Shown in pieces: positions 8,424-16,556 of a DNA stretch of 64,000 bases. Below the pieces are notes generated by a model, which saw only the letters and a program-made list of their open reading frames with translations, was not told the origin of the DNA and did not search any database. The position numbers and the translations under genes are program-made. This DNA comes from an uncultured Collinsella sp. (lineage in GTDB: Bacteria; Actinomycetota; Coriobacteriia; Coriobacteriales; Coriobacteriaceae). Positions within the stretch are counted from its first letter, which is position 1. Each line of letters begins with the position of its first letter. The stretch is from assembly GCA_949285915.1 (NCBI GenBank), contig CASDZW010000022.1:1-64000 (forward strand), written 5' to 3'.

Positions 8424-9734
8424 ATGAACAAGCAGACCGAGAACATCTACCGAGCATACCGCGCCACCCTCGTGCGGGAGCTCGTTTGCGCCCTCGGCTG
8501 CACCGAGCCCATCGCCGTCGCCTACGCCGCCGCCCTCGCGCGCAAGACGCTTGGCTGCGAGCCGGAACATCTGCGCGCCGGCTGCTCTGGCAACATCATC
8601 AAAAACGTGAAGAGCGTGACCGTGCCCAACTCAGACGGCATGCACGGTATCGAGGCTGCGGCGACATTGGGCGCCGTGGGCGGCAACGCCGAGAGCGCCC
8701 TTGAGGTGCTCGAGAGCGTGACCGAGCAGGACATCGCGCGCACGCGCGAGCTTCTCGCCAAGTCGGCGTATTGCACCGTCGAGCTCGTGGAGGACGTACC
8801 CAACCTCTATATTGACGTGACGGCCACCGGCGGCGACCACACGGCACGCGTCGTCATCGCCGAGCACCATACCGACGTCGCCCTCGTCGAACTCGACGGC
8901 AAAACCGTGCACAGCTCCGGCGCAGCCTCCGCAGATGACTCCGCCGCGGACACGCAAGCGACAAACGACCTGCTCGCCATCGAGGGCATCCTCGCCTTTG
9001 CCGAGCGGGCCGACCTGGGCGAGGCACGCGCCGCGCTCGAACGCCAGCTTGAGCTGAACGACGCCATCTCCCGCGAGGGCCTCGAGCACCCTTGGGGCGC
9101 CGAGGTGGGCCGGACGCTCCTTGCGCGTTTTGGCGAGAGCCATGCCGTACGTGCCCGGGCGCGTGCCGCCGCCGGATCCGACGCGCGCATGAACGGCTGC
9201 CCCAAACCGGTCGTTATTAACTGCGGAAGCGGCAACCAGGGCATCACCTGCACCCTACCCGTGCTGGAGTATGCCGAGGCACTCGGCGTCGATCATGAGC
9301 GCCTGCTGCGCGCGCTCGCCGTCTCCGACCTCACCGCTGTCCACCTCAAGAGCTACATCGGCAGCCTCTCGGCCTTTTGCGGCGTGGTGTGTGCCGCCGC
9401 GGGCGCCGGCGCCGCCATCTGCTGGATGGGCGGGGGCACCTACGAGGAGGTGGCGGGGACCATCGTCAACACGCTCGGCAACGTAGGCGGCATCGTCTGC
9501 GACGGCGCCAAATCGAGCTGCGCCGCCAAGATTGCAACCGCGGTGGACGCCGCGCTCGTGGGGCTCGAGATGGCGCGCAGCGGGCACGGCTTCCATGCTG
9601 GCGAGGGCCTGGTGCGCGGATCGCTCGAGGAAACGATCGCAAGCATGGGCTACGTGGGACGCGTGGGGATGAAACCCACCGACGTGGAAATCCTGAACAT
9701 CATGATCGGCAAGACCGACGTAACGGGGTGCTAG
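8424..9734 (+). CDS. cyuA: L-cysteine desulfidase (CyuA/UPF0597 family)
   Basis: A 436-residue protein of the serine dehydratase-like UPF0597 family, known as cysteine desulfidase: L-cysteine to pyruvate, ammonia and sulfide, using an oxygen-sensitive 4Fe-4S cluster. Candidate cluster cysteines are Cys26 in GCTEP and cysteines in GNVGGIVCDGAKSSCAAK near the C-terminus. The glycine-rich GCSGNIIKNV and GSGNQGI motifs match the family. The start at 8424 follows GGGGAGG; upstream in-frame ATGs lack a good ribosome site. No transporter partner is adjacent. Fits anaerobic sulfide production. Confidence 0.88.
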   Translation: MNKQTENIYRAYRATLVRELVCALGCTEPIAVAYAAALARKTLGCEPEHLRAGCSGNIIKNVKSVTVPNSDGMHGIEAAATLGAVGGNAESALEVLESVTEQDIARTRELLAKSAYCTVELVEDVPNLYIDVTATGGDHTARVVIAEHHTDVALVELDGKTVHSSGAASADDSAADTQATNDLLAIEGILAFAERADLGEARAALERQLELNDAISREGLEHPWGAEVGRTLLARFGESHAVRARARAAAGSDARMNGCPKPVVINCGSGNQGITCTLPVLEYAEALGVDHERLLRALAVSDLTAVHLKSYIGSLSAFCGVVCAAAGAGAAICWMGGGTYEEVAGTIVNTLGNVGGIVCDGAKSSCAAKIATAVDAALVGLEMARSGHGFHAGEGLVRGSLEETIASMGYVGRVGMKPTDVEILNIMIGKTDVTGC

Positions 9735-9813
9735 CCCCGCATATAAGACACTCTCTCTACGGTACCGCCACTCATCCCGCCATCTCGACCAACTGCCGAT
9801 TAACGATGATTAT

Positions 9814-9830
9814 TTGTCGATTATCGACAA
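9814..9830. promoter_or_regulatory. palindromic operator before the DUF2975/HTH pair
   Basis: TTGTCGATTATCGACAA is a perfect 17-bp palindrome, with extra CGAT-containing half-sites on both sides (CCGATTAACGATG before, TTATCGG after). It lies about 55 bp before the DUF2975 start, a natural site for autoregulation by the HTH protein encoded second. Confidence 0.6.
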
Positions 9831-9884
9831 TTATCGGGTTTACAATTCATGCTGTGGAATCCAAAGGCAGTGGAGGTGACCAAC

Positions 9885-10385
9885 ATGTCGCTCACTAACG
9901 AACGAAAGCCGGCACGCCAGAACATTAAGTTCACCTACACCCTAGCGCGCATCGTCTTGTTACTCATGTTTGTCCTTCTCCTCGCCCCTATTGCCATCAC
10001 CCTCTACATGGCCCTATACCCGACACCGGGAGTGACTGTTGAACTTACAAAGGGCATCGGTGGTGTAGCGGAGGGCATCCTATTCGCCGGTATGACGGCA
10101 GTTGCGATGTTTATTGGACAGAATCTACTTGGAAGGGTTAGCCGTACGGGCGATCCATTTCGCGCAGAGAACACGCGCGATCTCAAGCTTATATCGGTTC
10201 TCGTACTGGGAGCCGGTATTGCCTCGGCGCCGTTCGGCCTCCTCGTTGCCCATCTCTTAGACGGAGCCTATATTGGCACCATGGTGAACATCCCCGCGAC
10301 CGCATGCGGCTGCCTCATCCTCGCTACCTCTAAAGTATTCGAATATGGATGCATCCTGCAGCAGCAAGATGATGGAACGATTTGA
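9885..10385 (+). CDS. DUF2975 membrane protein
   Basis: A 166-residue protein with four hydrophobic segments (around residues 20-45, 60-85, 105-130, 135-155), matching the DUF2975 plan. GGAGGTGA precedes the ATG at 9885. It is followed after 7 bp by a small HTH gene, the usual two-gene arrangement of this family. The function of the membrane part is not known; it may sense a membrane condition or be regulated by the HTH partner. Confidence 0.8.
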   Translation: MSLTNERKPARQNIKFTYTLARIVLLLMFVLLLAPIAITLYMALYPTPGVTVELTKGIGGVAEGILFAGMTAVAMFIGQNLLGRVSRTGDPFRAENTRDLKLISVLVLGAGIASAPFGLLVAHLLDGAYIGTMVNIPATACGCLILATSKVFEYGCILQQQDDGTI

Positions 10386-10392
10386 GGAACCT

Positions 10393-10602
10393 ATGATCGC
10401 TCTTCGCCTCGACCGGGTTCTCGCGGACCGCAAAATACGCTCGAAAGACCTGGCAGAACGCATAGGCCTTTCGGAGACGAACCTCTCGCGCATCAAGACT
10501 GGCAGAGTCGTTGCCGTTCGCTTCTCGACACTCGATGCCCTGTGCCGCGAACTCAACTGTAAGCCAGGAGATATTCTGGACTACGAACCAGACGAGGACT
10601 AA
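10393..10602 (+). CDS. small XRE-type HTH regulator (YozG-like)
   Basis: A 69-residue single-domain Cro/C1 helix-turn-helix protein: DLAERIGLSETNLSRIKTG is the helix-turn-helix, and the ending CKPGDILDYEPDED is typical of small YozG-type regulators paired with DUF2975 proteins. The start is at 10393 (MIALRLDRVL), since the longer frame overlaps DUF2975. Likely binds the palindrome at 9814-9830. Confidence 0.85.
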   Translation: MIALRLDRVLADRKIRSKDLAERIGLSETNLSRIKTGRVVAVRFSTLDALCRELNCKPGDILDYEPDED

Positions 10603-10683
10603 CGACGCCCCCAGAAATCACGGCGCCGCCAACGGGGCTGTCAAGTGGCCATGAGGCGAGCGAAGCCGCTTCACCATCACGAG

Positions 10684-11097
10684 CTAACGGCGGCTGTCCC
10701 GGAATTTCCTCAGCAGCCATCCGCACACGAAGCCGATGGCGCCGGGCGCAAGCCCCGCCAGAAACGCAGCAAGGTCAACGGGCGCAATGTTTGCGATATC
10801 TAGCGCCGTTGACAGGCTAAACGTCAGTAGCAGCGCCGCAACATACAGCAGCGCACCAACAAGCGGTGCGAACCAGCGAACGCGCCCAAGCTCTGCACGC
10901 CATCCAATCAGGGCGCAAACGATTGCTACCGCACCGGGCAGCGTCAGATAATACACAACGAGGGTGTACGCAAAGATTCCGCCGCCGGAAAACGGGATGC
11001 TCATCCAGAACCACAGGATGCACACCAACCAAATCAGGAGATAGACGACAGCCGCAATCGACACCGCCTTGCCGGCGCGCTCTAGCCACATCCTCAT
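10684..11097 (-). CDS. small four-helix membrane protein, unknown function
   Basis: About 137 residues with four hydrophobic segments (near residues 12-32, 42-65, 75-95, 105-128) and a short basic end. No family recognised. The ATG at 11097 has GGGAGG eight bases upstream; a GTG at 11106 would overlap that site. It is convergent with the HTH gene. Confidence 0.65.
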   Translation of the reverse strand: MRMWLERAGKAVSIAAVVYLLIWLVCILWFWMSIPFSGGGIFAYTLVVYYLTLPGAVAIVCALIGWRAELGRVRWFAPLVGALLYVAALLLTFSLSTALDIANIAPVDLAAFLAGLAPGAIGFVCGWLLRKFRDSRR

Positions 11098-11179
11098 TCC
11101 GGACACCTCCCACCCTGTCCGCCTTTACTGAGATGGTACCCGCCCAAATAGCATACGAACCGTGAGAGGACAAAGGGCG

Positions 11180-11524
11180 CTACAGTGCGGCAGCAACCTT
11201 AGAAAGAGGCTTGATCTTCTTAAGTTCCGGCTCAAGCTTGCGCCGTGCGACCTCAATGTCGTACGCCACCTGAGCGCGCAGCCAATATCCATCCGACAGA
11301 CCAAAGAAGCGGCAGAGCCTCAAATCGGTATCGGCAGAAATTGCACGACGGCCAAGAACGATTTGGCCAATGCGCTGCGCGGGGATACCCGTCTCTTTCG
11401 CAAGACGATATTGTGTAATACCCATTGGCTCAAGAAACTCGTCACGTAGCAGCTCACCAGGTGTAACGGGAGAAATGAGGACGTCGCCGTCCCCCGTCTC
11501 AGTGATAGTCTGTGATTTCAACAT
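11180..11524 (-). CDS. HigA/VapI-type HTH protein without an adjacent toxin
   Basis: About 114 residues: ISPVTPGELLRDEFLEPMGITQYRLAKETGIP...RIGQIVLGRRAIS is the HigA-family start and helix-turn-helix, followed by a FFGLSDGYWLRAQ segment typical of the family. GGAGG lies eight bases before the ATG at 11524. HigA antitoxins usually follow a higB toxin; the 250 bp upstream contain no HigB-like frame, so this is an orphan regulator or the relic of a toxin-antitoxin system. A TATACT -10 lies about 90 bp upstream. Confidence 0.8.
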   Translation of the reverse strand: MLKSQTITETGDGDVLISPVTPGELLRDEFLEPMGITQYRLAKETGIPAQRIGQIVLGRRAISADTDLRLCRFFGLSDGYWLRAQVAYDIEVARRKLEPELKKIKPLSKVAAAL

Positions 11525-12011
11525 CTTCAGCACCTCCATCCACCCAACGAAAGCAAACGCTACCGCCTCACGCCACGCCACCAAGTTACGAACATGTCAC
11601 ATAGTATATGGCGTCAACGACTACTCTGCGATTTTCTATTCCTTGCCACCAGATCAAAGGGGTATGGACACGGCCGCCAACGTCTGCCGTATAGCCTCTA
11701 ATTAATCAAAATGCCGTGGGGTTGATAAAGCGCCACCCTCACATCGCAGCCTTTCTCGCTGTTCGCGATTGCCGATGTGGTCAAATCACCCCGCGAGAGG
11801 GCAAACACGGGATATCGCAGGCGGCGATTGAGGTAGTGATGGGCGCTCCGCTGGGCAGAGCATCGTGCCAAAAGCTATTCTTTTCCGCCGGCTGCCGTCC
11901 GATTCTCATCGTTATACGTTCGCGGCGGCCTCCAGATGCCCCTTCACAGGGTGATTTGACCACACCGCTGCGCACGAGGCGCGTAAGCTCTTGCTTGCTA
12001 CTCAAAATGCG
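11525..12011. other. 487-bp non-coding stretch with an inverted-repeat element
   Basis: Lower in GC than its surroundings. No reading frame looks coding. The second half is occupied by the inverted-repeat element 11776-11964. Confidence 0.5.
11776..11964. repeat. 189-bp element with perfect 16-bp terminal inverted repeats
   Basis: TGTGGTCAAATCACCC at 11776-11791 recurs as its exact reverse complement at 11949-11964. Weaker matching continues inward (7 of the next 11 bases). The interior of about 157 bp has no convincing gene. It resembles a MITE or decayed insertion sequence, but no target-site duplication is evident. Confidence 0.55.
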
Positions 12012-12473
12012 TCAGCGCACTGCATGAACTCTCTTCATCTCTAGCACCGAAGGCAGGAACCCTCGCCGTTCATAGAAGAGGCGCGCCTCCTCGTTACCCA
12101 CTACAACCAACAGCTCCACTTGGCGGACTCCATGTTCGAGGAAGACGCCGTCAGCCCAGTCCATGAGCTTCGAGCCTATCCCCTGCCCTCGGTAGTCCGG
12201 CTTTACTACCAGCTCTTCGAGGTAGCCTCGATCACCAACGATGTCCACCTTGCAAAACGCCACGATTCCGCCATCCTGCTCAACGACCGCCACATAGGAT
12301 TTACCGCTAGCAACATCTTCGGCGCATTCCCTTATCTGATTCGCGACGGGAACAGAGGGGTAGCTGCCCCTGAAGTGTGACGATACCTCATTGTGGTGCC
12401 GCGCCAGTTCCAGATAGAGCGGCTCGAGCAGGGGCACCTCAGTTCGATTGATAGTGCGAAACTGAACACTCAT
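12012..12473 (-). CDS. GNAT-family N-acetyltransferase
   Basis: A 153-residue protein of single GNAT-domain size. The acetyl-CoA binding motif A appears as VVKPDYRGQGIGSKLMDWA and the C-terminal NEEARLFYERRGF motif is typical. It would transfer an acetyl group from acetyl-CoA to an unknown amine. GGAGGAG precedes the ATG. No functional partner nearby. Confidence 0.88.
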   Translation of the reverse strand: MSVQFRTINRTEVPLLEPLYLELARHHNEVSSHFRGSYPSVPVANQIRECAEDVASGKSYVAVVEQDGGIVAFCKVDIVGDRGYLEELVVKPDYRGQGIGSKLMDWADGVFLEHGVRQVELLVVVGNEEARLFYERRGFLPSVLEMKRVHAVR

Positions 12474-12606
12474 GCGCTCCTCCGAACAGAAGAGCTACTC
12501 GCGGAATCACTCATGTCGGCATTTCCCCAAAGAAGGATGTCCTCTCTCTCCTCCGGACGCGGATATCATATGCGATAGAAACCGAATGTGATGAAGGAGA
12601 ATCGCC

Positions 12607-13281
12607 ATGGCGGTGTTTCGCTACGGAGAGGTTGAGACATCATGGCTCGCCTCGCGCGACCCTCGGCTCGGCGATGCCATCGAACGCATAGGGCCCATCG
12701 AGCGCGAAGTCGACCCCGATCTGTTCTCCTCGGTCATGCACCACATCATCGGCCAGCAGATTTCCACCAAGGCACAGGCGACCATCTGGAGGCGCATGTG
12801 CGAACGCTTGGGCGAGGTCACGCCCGAGACGGTGCTCGCCGCAGGCGAAGGAGAGCTGCAGGCGCTCGGCATGACGTTTCGCAAGGCGGGCTATCTCATG
12901 GAGCTCGCGCGGCGCATTGAGACGGGTGCGTTTGACCTTGCGGCTGTCGCGCGCATGCCGGATGAGGAGGCCATCCGCGCCCTCGATGAGCTCCCGGGTA
13001 TCGGGCGGTGGACCGCCGAGATGATTCTGCTGTTCTGCCTCGAGCGCCCGAACGTGCTCTCGTGGGACGATCTGGCGATCCAGCGCGGCATGCGCATGCT
13101 CTACCACCATCGCCGCATCACGCCCGAGCTGTTCGCCAAGTACCGGCGGCGCTATAGCCCCTACGGCAGCACGGCGAGTCTGTACCTGTGGGCCATCGCC
13201 GGCGGGGCGATTCCCGGCATGCGCGACTGGGCGCCCAAGAGAAAGACAAGCAAAAGCACAGCCGGGGAGAAAACCACGTGA
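12607..13281 (+). CDS. alkA: DNA-3-methyladenine glycosylase (AlkA-like)
   Basis: A 224-residue HhH-GPD glycosylase that removes alkylated purines from DNA. The hairpin and catalytic region LPGIGRWTAEMILLF...SWDDLAIQRGM is clear, with the catalytic Asp in the DDLA segment. It is shorter than E. coli AlkA, lacking the N-terminal beta domain, as in many bacterial 3-methyladenine glycosylases. AAGGAG precedes the ATG. It overlaps ogt by 4 nt, so the two form a DNA-alkylation repair operon. Symbol by family. Confidence 0.88.
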   Translation: MAVFRYGEVETSWLASRDPRLGDAIERIGPIEREVDPDLFSSVMHHIIGQQISTKAQATIWRRMCERLGEVTPETVLAAGEGELQALGMTFRKAGYLMELARRIETGAFDLAAVARMPDEEAIRALDELPGIGRWTAEMILLFCLERPNVLSWDDLAIQRGMRMLYHHRRITPELFAKYRRRYSPYGSTASLYLWAIAGGAIPGMRDWAPKRKTSKSTAGEKTT

Positions 13282-13907
13282 AACGCTTGATACCGTCGTT
13301 AATCGAAAACTACCCCTCGCCCCTCGGCGAGTTAACGCTCGCGGCCGACGCCGAGGGGCTCATCGGTGCATGGTTCGAGGGGCAGAAGTACTACGGCTTC
13401 GTCGGGTCGACAGGCATCGCCTTCGATATGAACGCGCGTGCTGAAGGCTCATCGGAAACCCAGCTCTCCCCTAGGGATGTCTCTTCCGCCCGCCTGGCTC
13501 TCGACGCGGCACGGACATGGCTTGACACCTATTTCTCCGGGCGCGATCCCGGCGCTCTGCCGCCGCTGCACCTCATGGGCTCTACGTTCCAGCGCGCGGT
13601 GTGGGCGCGGCTTGTAGAGATTCCCTACGGTGAGACCACGACGTACGGAGCCATCGCCAGTGAGCTCGCCTCCGCAAAGCGCGCCGAGGCCGAATCGCGC
13701 GGCGAGGACCCTTCTGCGGTCCGCGTCTCGGCCCGTGCCGTCGGCGGCGCGGTGGGGCGTAACCCCATATCGGTCATCGTGCCGTGCCATCGCGTGCTCG
13801 GTGCCGACGGGTCAATCACCGGATATGCCGGCGGCCTCGACCGCAAGCGTGCCCTGCTCTGTTTGGAGACTGATGCTGGGCAGCTATCTAAATCGCAAAC
13901 GCCATGA
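13278..13907 (+). CDS. ogt: methylated-DNA--protein-cysteine methyltransferase
   Basis: A 209-residue protein that repairs O6-methylguanine by irreversible transfer of the methyl group to its own cysteine. The active-site VIVPCHRVLG motif and downstream GYAGGLDRKRALL are intact. It starts with GTG at 13278, overlapping the alkA stop as GTGA, with GGGGAGA seven bases upstream. Between the helix-turn-helix motif and the active site is an unusual insertion, SAKRAEAESRGEDPSAVRVS, before RAVGGAVGRNP. Confidence 0.93.
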   Translation: MKRLIPSLIENYPSPLGELTLAADAEGLIGAWFEGQKYYGFVGSTGIAFDMNARAEGSSETQLSPRDVSSARLALDAARTWLDTYFSGRDPGALPPLHLMGSTFQRAVWARLVEIPYGETTTYGAIASELASAKRAEAESRGEDPSAVRVSARAVGGAVGRNPISVIVPCHRVLGADGSITGYAGGLDRKRALLCLETDAGQLSKSQTP

Positions 13908-13984
13908 CGAGCAATTGCTAAATTGCCATAGAGCGATAGACGGGGCCGGGGTACCGCACCGTCTTGGGCAGCAGGCTCGGCACG

Positions 13985-14011
13985 AAAAAAGCCAGAGCCG
14001 AAGCTCTGGCC
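13985..14011 (-). terminator. terminator of tRNA-Val
   Basis: GCCAGAGC / GCTCTGGC eight-base stem with a TTCG tetraloop on the minus strand, followed by six Ts. Immediately downstream of tRNA-Val. Confidence 0.92.
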
Positions 14012-14021
14012 TTAGAATGCG

Positions 14022-14096
14022 TGGTGGGCGTTACAAGATTTGAACTTGTGACCTCTTCCGTGTCAGGGAAGCGCTCTCCCCCTGAGCTAAACGCCC
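14022..14096 (-). tRNA. tRNA-Val (GAC)
   Basis: Cloverleaf on the minus strand: acceptor GGGCGTT/AACGCCC, D-arm TTAGCTCAGGGGGAGAGC, anticodon stem CTTCC/GGAAG with loop CTGACAC (anticodon GAC), T-arm GTTCAAATC, and encoded CCA. Confidence 0.95.
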
Positions 14097-14126
14097 GTTC
14101 AGGGTGCGCTCGCAAGCGCAAGGGAT

Positions 14127-14155
14127 AATATACCGAAGCCCGCGCGCCCTGTAAA
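14127..14155 (-). promoter_or_regulatory. promoter of tRNA-Val
   Basis: On the minus strand TTTACA, 17 bp, TATATT: a strong sigma-70-type promoter placed about 30 bp before the tRNA. Confidence 0.8.
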
Positions 14156-14240
14156 GCAAAAGTTTGAAAAAGTTTGGAACCGCTACCGATGTCCAGCTCG
14201 CAGGCGCCAATCGGAGCCGCCCCGCAGCCCTCCCCGCGCG

Positions 14241-15161
14241 CTACTTTGCAGCTGGCGGAATGTCCTCGCCAATCCTCATGTTCTCAAACGTCTCCGCCAT
14301 AAAGCGATCGTCAAAATGCGTGTCGACATACATCTCAAAACCGTTGCGCGGCGGCACTCCCTCAAAACGCTGGCCTGCGCGCCAGAAGCAGGCGACCGTC
14401 ATCGTCACGTCCAAAGCGATAAACGCCGCCAGAAGCGTCACCAAAATCACCTGGCGGCGCGACGTGGGCTCCCCGATGCGGTAAATCATCTCGGGCATGA
14501 TGACGCGGCACCACACCACACCCAAAATGCCCCACATGACCACAAAACGCCACGCGACCCACTGGGTGATATGGTCCGGCAGCCCTAGGTAGGTCCACGA
14601 CTGCAGGTGGGCAAAGTGCTCCATACTCCAACCGGACACCTGCTCGAGCGCGCTGCCCAGCACCGCGGAGATGAGAAAGACCTTCCAGATCGGCTCCTTA
14701 CGCAGGCGCCAGAGCACCATGGTGAGCAGAACCGCGCCCGCACCGTAGAGCGGCGAGAACGGGCCCCACACAAGCCCCACACGGCTCTCCCAGATACCAA
14801 AGACCACAAAGGTGTAGACCGTCTCGATCACAAGGCCCAGGACCGACGAGACAAGAAAGATGATGATGTATTGGTAGAGCCCCGGCACCGTGTCGTCGAG
14901 AAAGTCCTCGCGCATCTCCAGGCGCGCCTGCAGAATCGCGTTGCGCTGCTCGTTGGAGATGCGGGAGCGCACCTTGCGCGCCCCGGAAGTCGTGGCGGAC
15001 CAGAGGGCGTCGGCGTAGACCCCCGCCTCGAGCCTGCCTTGGGTGAGCATGCGCCTGAACGCACGGCCCCGCGCCCTGCCCTCGAGATAGCGCTGAACGC
15101 TCCCGATCACAAAACGAGCCAGAAGGAAGGCCAGTATGATGAAGAGCGAGATGGTGAGCAC
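14241..15161 (-). CDS. putative ABC transporter permease (CmpB-like, PF06541 type)
   Basis: A 306-residue membrane protein. An N-terminal helix is followed by a basic linker (residues about 25-85), then five or so hydrophobic segments. The segment ETVYTFVVFGIWESRVGLV...GPFSPLYGAGA and the ALEQVSGWSMEHF region are characteristic of the CmpB-like family, named putative ABC transporter type; no ATPase is adjacent and the function is unknown. GTG start with AAGGA upstream. Faces the tRNA-Gly/Cys unit. Confidence 0.8.
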   Translation of the reverse strand: MLTISLFIILAFLLARFVIGSVQRYLEGRARGRAFRRMLTQGRLEAGVYADALWSATTSGARKVRSRISNEQRNAILQARLEMREDFLDDTVPGLYQYIIIFLVSSVLGLVIETVYTFVVFGIWESRVGLVWGPFSPLYGAGAVLLTMVLWRLRKEPIWKVFLISAVLGSALEQVSGWSMEHFAHLQSWTYLGLPDHITQWVAWRFVVMWGILGVVWCRVIMPEMIYRIGEPTSRRQVILVTLLAAFIALDVTMTVACFWRAGQRFEGVPPRNGFEMYVDTHFDDRFMAETFENMRIGEDIPPAAK

Positions 15162-15256
15162 GTGAGTCCTTATCGTTTAGCTGCGCGCCCTACCTGCGCA
15201 GACACTGTGTCAACGTAGGGTTCATTCTACCCCAGCAAATTTTTTCAAAACAATGC

Positions 15257-15285
15257 TTGCATTCCTTTGGAGAGTCCCGTATAGT
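15257..15285 (+). promoter_or_regulatory. promoter of the tRNA-Gly/tRNA-Cys unit
   Basis: TTGCAT, 17 bp, TATAGT, ending 12 bp before tRNA-Gly. Confidence 0.8.
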
Positions 15286-15297
15286 ATCTCCTTGCAA

Positions 15298-15373
15298 GCG
15301 GACATGGCTCAGTTGGTAGAGCACAACCTTGCCAAGGTTGGGGTCGCGGGTTCGAGCCCCGTTGTCCGCTCCA
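15298..15373 (+). tRNA. tRNA-Gly (GCC)
   Basis: Acceptor GCGGACA/TGTCCGC, anticodon stem CAACC/GGTTG around loop TTGCCAA (anticodon GCC), T-arm GGTTCGAGCC, discriminator T and encoded CCA. Confidence 0.95.
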
Positions 15374-15385
15374 TCGCATGTAAAG

Positions 15386-15412
15386 GGCCGGATGAATACA
15401 TTCGGCCTTTTT
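15386..15412 (+). terminator. terminator-like hairpin between tRNA-Gly and tRNA-Cys
   Basis: GGCCGGATG / CATTCGGCC nine-base stem (one G-T pair) followed by five Ts. It lies only 4 bp before tRNA-Cys, which has no clear promoter of its own, so it may attenuate or serve as a processing site. Confidence 0.65.
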
Positions 15413-15416
15413 CATC

Positions 15417-15490
15417 GGCGACGTGGCCAAGTGGTAAGGCAGAGGCCTGCAAAGCCTTTACCCCCAGTTCGAATCTGGGCGTCGCCTCCA
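15417..15490 (+). tRNA. tRNA-Cys (GCA)
   Basis: Acceptor GGCGACG/CGTCGCC, anticodon arm AGGCC-TGCAAAG (anticodon GCA), T-arm AGTTCGAATCT, discriminator T and encoded CCA. Confidence 0.95.
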
Positions 15491-15500
15491 TCGCATCGTA

Positions 15501-15525
15501 AGGGCACCGGCAACGGTGCCCTTTT
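15501..15525 (+). terminator. terminator of the tRNA unit
   Basis: GGGCACCG / CGGTGCCC eight-base stem with GCAA loop and a TTTT tail. Confidence 0.9.
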
Positions 15526-15561
15526 CGTTACCGCCCCGACCACCGGACCACATCATCCCAA

Positions 15562-15713
15562 GCTCAAGTCGTTTATGAGCGTAAAGCTGAGGTGCATCGG
15601 GTTTCACACCGCACACGGATGCGAAACATACACGATTTGCCCAGATAATCGCTTCGCTAGACTGACGTGTCGACGAGGGAGTGCCCACGAATACGCTCAT
15701 AATCGACTTGAGC
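15562..15713. repeat. 152-bp element with 22-bp terminal inverted repeats
   Basis: The left arm GCTCAAGTCGTTTATGAGCG(TA) at 15562-15583 matches the reverse complement of 15692-15713 at 21 of 22 bases. The interior shows no gene. A third, exact copy of the 22-mer lies at 56866-56887, before the lysR gene. Confidence 0.6.
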
Positions 15714-15739
15714 CTCACGGGGGTGGCACGCGTCGCCGG

Positions 15740-16474
15740 TTAGGCGGCGGGCGCGAACAGCTTGATGAGGCGGACCATGGTGCCCTGCACGTCCGTGCGA
15801 CGCTTGACCTCGGCGCTATCGACGAGCATCCTCATGAGTTTGATGCCGCGGCCGCGCTCCTCGGACTCGGCAACGTCCTCGTCGGGTGCGATCTCAAAAC
15901 CGCCGCCGCAATCGCACACCTCGATGACGACCCGGTCCTCGTAGGCGCGCACGTTGAGCACGCAGCCGGCGGCGCCCGCATGGTCGTACGCGTTGCCGAG
16001 CGCCTCCCCCGCCGCGAGCGCCGTGTCGTACACCGCGTCGCGCCCCAAAGGCAGCGTCTCCAACAGCTCCACCACACGGTGCCGGTACAGGCCAAGGTGC
16101 TCGACACCCTCCGCGACCGAGATACTGCGGCTCCACACCGGAAGCGTCCCCGGAGAGAGCACGGGCACGGGCGGGCGGTCGCGCGCCGTCACGTGCAGCA
16201 CGCTGATGAGGCGGGCGATCTGGAGAAAGCGCGACACCTCGGCAGAGACGTTCACGAGCGAGAGCATACCGCCCTCTTGCATGAGCCGCCGCGCACGGGA
16301 GAGCAAAAACGCAAGCCCGGTTGAATCGATGAAGGTTACGTTTTCGCAGTTAAGCAGGATGCGCCTCGTCCCCGCGGCGATAAGGGAATCCACCTCGCTG
16401 CGAAGACCGGGCACCGTTGCGATATCGATATCGCTCACGGGCGCCAAAACGGCTATGTCCATCCATTCACGCAT
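15740..16474 (-). CDS. fused STAS anti-anti-sigma / RsbW-type kinase protein
   Basis: A 244-residue protein joining two normally separate partners. Residues about 5-95 form a STAS domain with the SpoIIAA/RsbV phosphorylation motif FIDSTGLAFL (Ser51). Residues about 115-240 form a GHKL ATPase like SpoIIAB/RsbW: N-box EALGNAYDH (Asn161), G1 box CDCGGGF (residues 187-193), G2 box RGRGIKLM. In known systems the kinase phosphorylates the STAS serine and a PP2C phosphatase removes it. The phosphatase gene lies 82 bp upstream, in the same direction. No sigma factor is in the window. Both halves look catalytically intact. Confidence 0.88.
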   Translation of the reverse strand: MREWMDIAVLAPVSDIDIATVPGLRSEVDSLIAAGTRRILLNCENVTFIDSTGLAFLLSRARRLMQEGGMLSLVNVSAEVSRFLQIARLISVLHVTARDRPPVPVLSPGTLPVWSRSISVAEGVEHLGLYRHRVVELLETLPLGRDAVYDTALAAGEALGNAYDHAGAAGCVLNVRAYEDRVVIEVCDCGGGFEIAPDEDVAESEERGRGIKLMRMLVDSAEVKRRTDVQGTMVRLIKLFAPAA

Positions 16475-16556
16475 ACGCTCATGGTTCCCGCCACAAGCGC
16501 CGCTTAATCACCCGTACCGCCAAACGGAGGTGCTCGGCGGCGCAGGCGGCGCGGCG

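Noticed and set aside
11525-11720. A HigB toxin upstream of the HigA-type gene
   Set aside because: No frame in this interval shows HigB motifs on either strand.
11781-12005. A minus-strand frame of 74 codons starting MSSKQELTRLVRSGVV, faintly like the N-terminus of an AbiEi-type protein
   Set aside because: The match is short, the rest is unlike the family, and most of the frame lies within an inverted-repeat element.
15458-15718. A minus-strand frame between tRNA-Cys and the STAS-kinase gene
   Set aside because: It overlaps tRNA-Cys, its terminator and the inverted-repeat element, and looks non-coding.
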